Positions 27,401 to 39,400 of a stretch of DNA of 64,000 bases are shown in pieces. The stretch lies in assembly GCA_947247005.1 (NCBI GenBank), contig OX365944.1:18761501-18825500 (forward strand), read 5' to 3'. The first letter of the stretch is position 1. Each line of letters opens with the position of its first letter. Both the position numbers and the translations under genes were made by a program. Source of the stretch: Spisula solida. Its lineage: Eukaryota; Mollusca; Bivalvia; Venerida; Mactridae. The notes beneath the pieces were generated by a model. It worked only from the letters and a program-made list of their open reading frames with translations, was not told the DNA's origin and did not search any database.

Positions 27401-30400
27401 TCGCTAGTATAAATTATATTCTTCCTATCATTTGTTTGAAAATTCATTTTAAAACCACCAGATTTATCGTCTGTACAAACTTCACGTCAATACATCAGCA
27501 CAAATTAGTTTTAAGTGTTAAATATTACAACATAGCATTTATTTGGACTCATATTGTAAAATCAATAAAATGGCGGGGAATTTAGTGAACAAAGCATTTT
27601 TTTGAAATCCTAAACTTGTGAAGTGAAATTATTTCTAAAATAAAGAAGTAGGAAGAACATTATGGAATTATTCATCGCTAATTACGCACGAAGTACCGGT
27701 GAAAAAGTATAATTTCACGACATTCAATACTCTTTTTAGATGCATTATTACAAAATATATTTCATGCTCTATACATAGAAACAAACATGTATGTACTAGT
27801 GTAGTGCGGAGATATTAACCTGACCCTCCTATCTTCTGTTAGCAAATTTAAGAAACTGATTTATTATCTATTTCTCAAATAATGCACGATTTGATCGAGG
27901 AAAATGATAATAGTCAAACGCAAGAACCTTAAATAGATTCATACATAAAGATCAGGGTAAAGTTAATATTTCCGTACTAATTCAAATATTTTGCTATTCA
28001 AAATGCACTTTTATGTTCAGTTAATTTATGTGCTTCCTTTCAGGCGACATTGAGCGTTTTAAGGAGCATACGTTTTGTAATTTCGAATACCTTTTGGCAA
28101 TGGCGGATGCCGATCATGTTCAAAAGGTCATGTATAACCTTGACCTCGTGAAATCCTTCCTGGTTGATGAAGATATTCATGTCCTTGACTTGACCTTGAG
28201 GTCAGCAGGTGTAGCTCTTCATACATCGCCCCTCCAGCTTGCTAATGAACTGATTGGTAGACTGCGACAACTGAAAGGTATGTTTGTACAAATCAATTTC
28301 ATCCAATGGATAATTAACGACGAATGAATAAACATATTGCCAATTGTTCATGAATAATTATTCCGTGTGCTGGGCGATTTTTCAGACGATAGCTAGTCCT
28401 GGCTCATGTATATTATTCTGTTTCTCAACAGTACAATTTGACTCAGACTCAAGATACTTATTGTACTTCCTTTGCACTCTTATCGTTTTATGCCACTGGT
28501 ATCCCTATCACCAAGCATGATGGCACACGCCAATTAGTTACCAACCACTACCTATAATCCGAACCTTCGATCTACCGCTTGCAGGACGGACAGACGCCAT
28601 GATTTCCAATCAGACTCAAAAAGACGGTTTAGTACAAACAACCAACGGTCGCCTTATCTTGGTAATGATTATTACATGACTATATTTTCTTTTTAGATTA
28701 TTTCCCGCGGTATATCGAATCGTTTGTGACTCAGTGTATGGAATGGTGTGATAATTATACACTTCCGCTGCTGGTTCCCTTGACCACGTGGTTAGATAAT
28801 GTACACGTTCCTTCCGTGACAACCATGCGATATGATCAGCCAATCACGTGCGCTGACATTATGCCGAACACTCAGCACGTGATTGTGGCTTCCGACAACG
28901 TGATATTCATGTTTCACATAGCAACGAGACGTCAAGTCAAATCATTTGAAGGTAATGCACTTATCACTGCTTTGTCTAGCCAATTAGGCGATCAGCTCAT
29001 CAATTGGGCTTCCAAATTCAAAACGCGAACTTGTTCGTCAGACAGATCGCAATCAATGAAGTGCCAATGGTCCGACTTCTTATACATGTACATGTATTGT
29101 GCTCAGTAATTTGTTTGACATGCTTGTGCCTGTAAACATGTGTCATAGATTGTTTGGGATTTCAACTGGAATTTTGTTGGTTATACAATTCTAAAAAAAC
29201 ATTGACATTGAAAACATTTGCAGAAGTTATAAAAAAGTCAATTTCATCATCATTTGGATTTCAGCACTTCTAAAGATAGAGTATTTGCTTTTTTCAGGTC
29301 ACGTTGGTAAAGTAACATGCATTTTTCTAGAAATGAAATCTCGTATTTTGATATCTGGGTCTGAAGACAAGACAGTGAGAATATGGGCTCTAGATACCGA
29401 GGACTGTATTAACGTACTCAGGTATAGCTTGTTTACATTATGTTATTGATAGAGAACACTAGGCTGGGTGGAAAGGCCATATTTGATTCGGGGGAAAACG
29501 GCACCTTTGATAAGGAGCAAAACGCCTTATTTGATAGGGGCAAAACGCAATATTTGATAAGGGGTAGAACGCCATACTTGATAAAGGGCAAAACGTCTTA
29601 TTTGATAAGGGGCAAAAGGCCTTAATTGACAAGGGACAAAACGCCTTAATTCATAAGGGGCAAAACGCAATACTTGATGAGGGGCAAAACGCCATACTTG
29701 ATAAAGGACAAAGCACCGTATTAAAAATAAATTTGTTGATACATTGTATATCCATGCTTCTTAAAAAATTGCATTCCAATTAATTCATGTGAAATTAGCA
29801 CCTAGATGATCAGGTATCAGCTGTCCGTGTAGAAAACACTCCGCCCACAGAGACGCTCCGCCCATTTGTTTTTGTCGTAGTTTTCACGCTAGTCTTCTGG
29901 CTTTTGCAAAAATGCATAATATTCCCATGTTTGACAACCTAATTAAGGTTCATTGGCCCACTCAATTCTGCAGTTACATATGGCGTCCTGTTGAAAACAA
30001 AAAATGCTTCCATAATGCCTTTGAATTCACTTGGTAAATAAAGTACTGCACTACTTTTTCAGAGATTTTAAAACGTTCGTCACGTGTATAGTATGTCTAC
30101 AACAAGAGTGTGTAGTTTGTGGAACAAATGACGGATCTATAGAGGTCAGGGAACTCAATGACGGAGTTGCTGCTGTAAAAACGCTGACGATGCACAAAAA
30201 ACGAGTAACTTCACTGCGTTTATGCAAATCGGATTCAATTTTATTGACTAGTAAGGGTTTGCCTTAATACATTAACTATGTGAATTCTTAAGTAACCACC
30301 CAATTTTTTTTTAATTCACATTGGTGAAAGACTGTGTTTTATCAGATAAATTCCTTTTTTATACATGTATTATAACTCAAATCTTGAAACCTGGAACCGA

Positions 30401-33400
30401 TCTCCCAATAGCATCTCAAGTAGAAAGCTCAGCTCAAATTGAGACTTTGTTCAAATCGGAGTCTGAATTTTAGTTCGAGCGCTTACTTTATAAAATCTGA
30501 ATAAACTTTCTGTTTTGGTATCCAGCCTCCCATGGAAATCAACTTTCAGCCCAATGACAAAATACGAGATGAGATTTAGCTCAGACTGGGTTGCTTCGGA
30601 AGATTGGGGCGTGGTTTAATACAAAATCCTTGATTGCTCATCCTAAACTCATTCATCAGCCTTGTAAATTCGGCGGAAGATTTACTTCATCATTAGATGA
30701 ACTATTTCTGTTCTCCATTCATGTATCTCCAAAATTGTTTTAAAAAATACGATCTTAAAAGTTTACAAAAATGTTTATCAGCGTGTAACATTATGCACAT
30801 GTGCTTTCATCTTGCGAGAACCAATTTTCTGTAGCGTTGTGATCCTTTTTGTATCCTGGTAAAAGTGGAATTGCCATGTTTTTTTATTACATGAACAAAT
30901 GTATAGTCTAAATTATGTTATAGGTTCGTTGGATAGTAAGATAATTCTTTGGTACACAAAGGATTGGACGCACATGAATATCATAGATGTGGAGTCACTT
31001 AGTCCTATATTATGTATTGACGTGTCTGCAGATAGCACGTTTCTTGTGGCAGGTATAGTATAATTATTCCGTTTATTCACGGAAATACATTCTGTGTATA
31101 TCCGTGGTTTATTTATTTACACAAGTTATGTTGTAAACAAATGAAACACATAGAGCCAATGAAAACGTCTATTACAAATAGTCTGTCCAGTAAACATCGT
31201 GTATACAACTGAGTACAGCCAATGGAAACAGGTGTTACAAATGGTTGCCAAGTGAATATCGTGACTATATTCCTTAGAAAAGAGCAAATGAAAACAGCTA
31301 TGTTTCATAATTAATATAAAAAAAAACCATCGTGCATACAACAGAATAGAGCCAATGAAAAAATTTTTTAACAAATGATTGTCCAAAAACATCGTGCATA
31401 CAACAGAATAGAGCCAATGCAAACTTGTTTTACGATGTCCAGAAAACCTTGTGTATACAACAGTGTCGAGCCAATGAAATGTTTTAGAATTGGTGTCCAC
31501 TGTTTAGTAAACATCATGTATACAAAATAATTAGTGCCAGGGAAAACATGACTGTGATGTAAATGGGTGTCCGGGAAATCTCATGTGTACGAAGAAGGGA
31601 AGACGATAAAGTAATATGCCATTAATACGCATGAGCTATGTTCATGTGACATCAAATCAAATACCTAATTGATATGAAATGGAATTCCTTTTCAATCAGA
31701 ACATGTTGTACAACTCTATTGTCGTTATAGCACATTCTGTATATTCACATAATCCCACATATTGCGTTCAAAGTCTAAAAATAGATGTTTTAAGAAGATC
31801 TGCTTAGTTCTTGTATCATGTTAGCACAGGTTCTAAGTCTATCGATCCTATCAAACACCTATGCAAGTACATGTATATCAAATTTTCCTAACATTGTTAA
31901 TCAGGAGTGGTATTCAAAATTGATCTTATTTAATTGGAGAATAAGGATAGCCAATCATATCGCATGTTACTAACCAAGAGTTTAATATGGTGTTATCTTA
32001 TTGGCTGTCGATCCTTATCCTTAAGTCAAGTATAAGATCAATATTGAATACCACCTCAGAAATGTTATTATTTTTAATACAAGGATGTGACAATGGTTCA
32101 TTGCACGTTATTGCCATGGCAACGGGGACAATAGCACAGACGATACAGGGACATAAAGGAAATGTGAGTATAATACATGTACCATGAAATTGTTTCAATT
32201 CCCGAGGCAACAGCAAAAAGCCGGTTTTGCGAGGGATTTAGAATAGAAGTTATATCATTTAGATGATGATATCATTTAGATGATGGCGCTTTGAATCAAT
32301 ATCTATTTAGGCTATAGGTTGAAACAAAAACTACAACAGTTAGTAACCACTTTTGTCATCTCATTCCTGATGGTATCCAGAATCAAGGAATATTAGCTAG
32401 TTTTCCCTCCTTGTGCTGAGCGTCAAGCACTGAAAACAGCCCGATACCATTTTTGTTTCGTCTGTTTGTTTGGTATGACGCCCTACCACGCCGTTTCTTG
32501 CTCGAAGGCGCGAACTACCAAAATTCATTTTTAATGGTTATTTTCAAAATTAAAGATACAAGTTCAATGAAAGCTTTGATGTTTTTGTTTGCATTATACG
32601 ATAATTGGTTATAAGTTTTTTACTGTGTTCAACCGACATCAGTGCGGCACGATTGTTAAAGATAGGATCGAGTCGACCTTACGACAGATACTTACATAAT
32701 GTTTATGTAAATCAAGAATTATGTCGACCAATGAAAGGGTTTAATTAAAAAGATTGCACATATTTGCATAATCCAGTGAATTCAAACAACTTCCGACAAA
32801 CTACGCCCCACAAACAACTTCCCACAAACAGTAAGGCGTGGTTATCTCTGCTCTGTCTCAGGGTCAATAGACTGAGACGAGGATCATACAATATTGCTAA
32901 ATAACCTATTTTAATTTTAGATAAACAGTGTCTCTATATGCAGTGACTGTCATCATTGTATCGCAGCCTCCTCTAGTGGAGACGTTTATCTTTACAATTT
33001 TCGGGCAACTGAAGTTTTAGAAGTCTTCAAAGGTCACAGTTCAGATGTCCTTTGTACTATGTTACCAGCAAATGAACAAATGGCAGTAACCGCATCAAAG
33101 GTAGATACAACATTCGTATTTATTGTTAAGATTGTTAAATACAACGTTTGCACAGCGACATCGTCAGAATTGCATGGATATTTGATGGTTCTGTTAGAGA
33201 TTATAAAATTCCGGCGAGTCACGATGTGTGTCGAAGTTAGTCGAATTCATTAGAAAGTGTCTTGACTGTTTTTATTAAAATACATGTACAACTGGTTTGT
33301 GTTTCAGCATGAGGTCTGTGTATGGAGCCTCATGAAGAAGTTCAGTGGAGAATCGCAGTATCAGGTTACACACAGTGGATCAGTCAACTGTCTGGCCCTT

Positions 33401-36400
33401 ACTCCAGACTCAAAGAAGCTTGTATCAGGTATAATGTTTGCTATTACTGTACCAACTTCTCCTAACCTTTCCAGATGACTACTCCTAACCTATTCGGAGG
33501 ACTATTCCTAACATTGCAAGAGGACTACTGCTAACCTTTCCAGAGGACTGCCCCATTGGGGTTCAATTAACATGTCACATGGAACTCATCCCTTTGTGAA
33601 ACAAGCACTTTCTATCTAGACATCTTCCCTAATAGTGGATGCGAGAAACTTCTGTAAGGGGTACTAATAGAGGTTGCAAGCTACCTCCTTGAAGAATGCA
33701 AGAAACCTCCTTGAAAACCCTTACCATTGGGTTGGTCAGAAAGAACTTCCATTTGATCATGCCTTCCATTGGGTTGGTCAGAAAGAACTTCCTTTTGATC
33801 GTGCCTTCCATTGGGTTGGTCAGAAAGAACTTCCTTTTGATCGTGCCTTCCATTGGGTTGGTCAGAGAGAACTTCCTTTTGATCGTGCCTTCCATTCGGT
33901 TGGTCAGAAAGAACTTCCCTTTGATCGTGCCTTCCATTGGGTTGGTCAGAAAGAACTTCCTTTTGATCGTGCCTTCCATTGGGTAGGTCAGAAAGGCATT
34001 CTCTTTGATCGTGCCTTATATATATATCACTTGGTTGGTCAGAAAGAACTTTCCTTTTGATCGTGCCTTCCATTGGGTAGGTCAGAAAGGCATTCTCTTT
34101 GATCGTGCCTTATATATATATCACTTGGTAGGTCAAAAAGAACTTCCTTTTGATCGTGCCTTCCATGGGGTAGGTCAGAAAGGCATTCTCTTTGATCGTG
34201 CCTTATATATGTTTCACTTGGTAGGTCAGAAAGAACTTTCCTTTTGATCGTGCTTTCCATTGGGTAGGTCAGAAAGGCATTCTCTTTGACCGTGCCTTAT
34301 ATATATATCACTTGGTAGGTCAGAAAGAACTTCCTTTTGATCGTGCCTTCCATTGGGTAGGTCAGAAAGGCATTGTCTTTGATCGTGCCTTATATATTTA
34401 TCACTTGGTTGGTCAGAAAGAACTTTCCTTTTGATCGTGCCTTCCATTAGGTAGGTCAGAAAGGCATTCTCTTTGATCCTGCCTTATAAATATCACTTGG
34501 TTGGTCAGAAAGAACATCCCTTTGATCGTGCCTTCCATTGGGTAGGTCAGAAAGGCATTCTCTTTGATCGTGCCTTATATATATCACTTGGTTGGTCAGA
34601 AAGAACATCCCTTTGATTGTGCCTTCCATTGGGTAAGTCAGAAAGGCATTCTCTTTGATCGTGCCTTATATATATATATTGTTGTTGCTTAAGAGATATT
34701 AATTTGATGTTTAATCGAGGATGACAATGGATTTGAGTGTAATGCCAATGGGTGTGCGTTAAAATAATATAATATTTTCTTCAAAGACTCCCATTTTATT
34801 ATGTTGAAGAGAATATGCTTTGTAAACATAGGCTTCAATTTTGCAATTTGTAATAAGTTTTTTATAAACATACTTCTATACAAAGTCATGGCATGTACAT
34901 TGTATATAAGCCATGATTGCCATCCATCTCAGATCATGAACAATATTTTTGTTCAGAAAATACATCAGTCATTTTATAACTGTGTCCCTGGGGTATATGT
35001 TTGAGAACAGGATGATGTATATTTATATATTTATTTAACACCACATGTTATTCCCAACATATGTTGATCTGAAAGTTTTATGCGATTAATATTTTTAAAA
35101 CAGGTTTATTAATGTAGACTCGTTCTATTCAACAAGTATATTTCGAAGAGGTAAACTAAGACTGAGACACGAACTAACGTTCACTTAAGTTATTAAAAGA
35201 TAAAAGTAACCAATTATGAATGATTAATAGTTCAATTAAAACAGTGAAGGCTCGGCTATGTATCGTACATATATGAATCCCCACAGGAGAAGGTGAACAA
35301 ACTGTAAACTGAAGCTATTTTGAAAGTTTCAATTATAATAAAAAGATAAAACCATATATCAATTTTATAGCAACATCATAACCAACGTCATAAATTTTTC
35401 TACTAAAGACAAAATAAATCAGATATGGAAGACATCAAAAGAAACATAAAAGCACGAAAAAAAGAAAAATCACAGATTATAAGCAAGAGCAAAATGACAA
35501 ACATAAAAACAAACTACAAAAATTACCTAATTGGCTAGCCTACATAAAGCATGACACCCACGACAGACGACCGCCTCAGTCAGTCAGTAATACGGTGAAC
35601 ACGTGGCAATGACAACTATTAAAGCAGCACTAATCAGAAATATCAATCAGTTGAGAATAGCTCCACCTGGTGTTGCAAAATCTAATTAATTTAACGTCTT
35701 AGTTTATGTTTACTAAGTTTAGGTCGATTTTGAAACTTAATTTATCACTCCCGACATCTTATTGCTGAGGAGAGTATGAGGCAGTTAACTTCTTCCAAGT
35801 AGTATATACGTATAAATTAATAAACTATAAATATTTTTTATATGCAGGTAGCCATGATGGTTTGTTAAAGACATGGAATCTTGACATTAGTGATTTTGGC
35901 GAAAATTTCGTTGGGCATAAAGGACCCGTCACGTGTCTGGATTTAGCCAATGACAATTCGTTTGTAGTATCTGGTTCTGCTGATTGTACATTGAAAGTAT
36001 GGAGCATCACTATAACCTCGGTTATCACTCATTATAGGGTAAGCTGTTATAACCAGTTTCCATCTGTTATTGCATTAAATTCTGAGCTAAATCGGACTCA
36101 AAATTGGCACACGTTTTTATCAGTGTTGCAAGTCAATAGTGTCTTAGGGACGGGGTATAGGGACCATATGAACTTCTCATAGCCCCCCCCCCAAAACAAA
36201 ATCGTGGTAGCGGAAAGGATAACCAAAAAAAGGCTCCAAAAGGGCTCTCTATAATAGACAAGGTTTGAGTATTTCAAAGGATGATTTCATTCTAGGGACA
36301 TGTTTATGGTATTCGTGATGGGTATTTACTACTAAGGGCTCCATGGGGCTACATACTGGCCCCAAAAGGGCTCTCTATAATAGACATGGTTCGAGTATTT

Positions 36401-39400
36401 CAAAGAATGATTTCATTCTAGGGTCATGATGAATGTGTAGGCGATGTGTATGTAGAAAATCATTTTTGGAGTTCCATAAGAGCTACTTTTGGGATCCATA
36501 AGGGGTCTATGGGGACTCTGACTTGCTGTATGTTCGAGTATTTCAAAACTTAAAGAATAATTTGGTTCCAGGGACATGAGCAGGGAGTTAGTGGTGTATA
36601 TGTACTATCAGACAATCATCTGGTACTATCACTAGATGTATCACAGAAGATACACATGTGGCGTGCAGAGGATGGACAGTTAATGAGATTATATGCTGGA
36701 CCCACACAATTACATACTATAGCACCAAATAGTCAACACTGTGTATCTGGTGCCGGTGATAACAGGTCAGTGTGTTTTGTTTTCATCCAGCGTACTATCA
36801 CAGGTGACTGTATCATTGATTAAGACTTTTAAAAAAACATTTTTTTGTAAAATTATATATTCATAAATGAATACTAGTACAAAAAATGTATATAAATTTT
36901 ACAAAAAAATAAATTATAATTTTTTTTCTCTCTTAATCAATGATACAGTTATCTGTGCGTACTATGGCTTGCATTTTGTACTGTTGTTTTTGTGCCTCTT
37001 GTGTTATACTGTTTCTGTTAAGTGCTGACTTAAGAAGGACGTTTTTCTCAAGTGACATTATGAGGGGTTTTTGTTTCTCATTTTGCTTTGATCGCACCGC
37101 GCAAGCAACGGTGGCTCCCTGAAAACAACGAAATGAATCATGGAATTAAAAATAGCCTACTGCTATATCCCAAAATCGCGTCTGGATGGATAAGTGAAAT
37201 AATCATTTTAAAAATATGTAACACATATTTTTGGCTATGGCTATGAAACTTTGTAAAAATAAATCAAAATATAAACCCAAATCGTCATTTACTACGAACG
37301 CAGTCAAAAGGTCATCTTCTTTGAGTATCGATCTTTGAGGGTGAATTTTTACCTCGACTGGCTGCTTATATTGCTTCTTCTGTCATTTTCAAGGTTACAG
37401 ATATGGAAGTTGGCAGATGGATCAGTATTGAAAGAAATTACACATACTGAAAGAATCACGTGTCTGAAATGTTCACGTGACAGTCAGTACCTAGTTACTG
37501 GTTCCCAAGATCAATCAGTGAAGGTATGGGAGATGGACACCGGTAAAATCGTACAGGTGAGTAAAATATATTATGACACACATATAGACATAACCACTCA
37601 CAACAGTGCATAGTTTACATCATATACCGTCCTAGACTGTGGTTGGGTTTTCTTGGTTGTTTTGCAAGTTTGTCAGCAATTTCATTTCCGGCTATGCCCA
37701 CATATGCAGGAATCCATTGCAGTACTACATTATTGTGTTTTACATGACACTGATGTTTGAATGCGGCTGTCTTGTTAGGGTATCAAGTGGTCAGCCTAAG
37801 AGCGCATGAAGTGTCGACATTGAGTCCGTTAGGAATACAATATTTTGTCTTTTTGTCGTTCGCTCATACAGATGGGGTGCGGTTCGTGTGATGGCTTGCA
37901 TCTCGGCTGTAATTGGATAATATCTTGCCTATTGGGTGAGTTAATGAGACAGTGGAGCTGTCAGTGAATTTGATGTCGACTCCACTCACTGCATCCTGAA
38001 CTGCATTTTCCGCTGATCTGTCAGTGAATGTGTGTTTCATGAGTGAGCTTGGTAGCGTTCATGAAATTCATGAGATTTCTGAAGAGCCTGATGTTGTTTG
38101 CCCTATCAGTCTATTCCGGGTAGATCGACTTCCTTTCTGTTTTGGTAGCATCATGTCTTGGATCCATATGTGAAGTACTAGCATCTCAGTATCTGTATCA
38201 GGAGCTTCTGCTTCCCTTATACTAGTATCTTGGTCCTTGACAACATGATTGAGACTAATGTTTTACATTAGAAAACATGGTTTTCATGGAATTCTCGTGT
38301 TTCTGTTATTATTTATGATCGACATTTAAAGCGTGTAGTCGTCTTTCAGATTATTGTTGATCAAAGTTCCACTGTACAATGTCTGGAGATCACCTTGGAC
38401 AACGAGACTATATTGTCTGCTGCTACAGACGGTATTATTCACGTCTGTAGTCTCAACTTGGGATCCATTGAGAAGAAACTGAACGGTCATTTTGATACAG
38501 TTACCTGTTTAAATTTGTCAGCAGATGATAGCATATTAGTTTCAGGTAAGATATGTACGAACTTAATAAAAAAATATATTAAATAATTTCATGAGGTTTT
38601 ACGTGTTTTTTAACCGCTCTTGATACAGTGGTCAGGTGACCTAGCCAATTCCTTACATTGTGCAACAACAAGCACTAACTTGTTCTTACCAAGCAACAGA
38701 CAATTAACCATGTGTCAGAAGTAAATCCAGTACGGAACTGACGAATGAAAAGATTTAATTTTGGTTGTAAAACCATTAGTAATATCAAATCCAATTAATT
38801 CACTTGATAACCTGAGACAAATAACCCCAAAAATGGCGTATGGGCATATTCAGAAGTGACGGTATTCAATGTCGTGACAGAACACTGTCTGTCCAAACCA
38901 GGAATCAAAGCTGATGATCATCGTCCAAGTGACAATATGCATACATGTTATACAGCGCTCCAACCAGGAACAGGGTATGAGCAGTTATTCCATGATATGA
39001 CCGTTGCTGTTTTAGAGAGTAGTAAGGGAAAATAACACACTAGTGTCCCGCATTTCCGGCAAAGTACTAAGTATTGAAGGTTGTTGGTGTTTATTGATAC
39101 AGGTTGTCTTGACAACACTATCAGAGTTTGGAACTACAGACGAGGAACACAGATCACCATGTTTGATACTCACCATCCTGTCCTTGGCATTGTCATGACC
39201 GAAACTGCAAACAGAATCGGTGTCCGACTTGGAAACAACAACCACGTGCCCATACTTTGTCTGCATAATTCTCCCGCCAAATCGAAGGAAGTCAACCTGC
39301 CGGAATTGACGTTATCAGCAACTTCCATCCGGGGGTTTTCTATGGGCGGGACAACTGGTAGATCGAACGATAGCCAAGCAGATATGTCAGGTAATAATAT

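Noticed and set aside
33629..34447. Several 70-130-codon frames on both strands
   Set aside because: All follow the 42-bp and 100-bp tandem repeats in NWD intron 15; they are repeat artefacts inside an intron.
33724..34680. CRISPR-like array
   Set aside because: Units are contiguous without unique spacers, and this is animal nuclear DNA.
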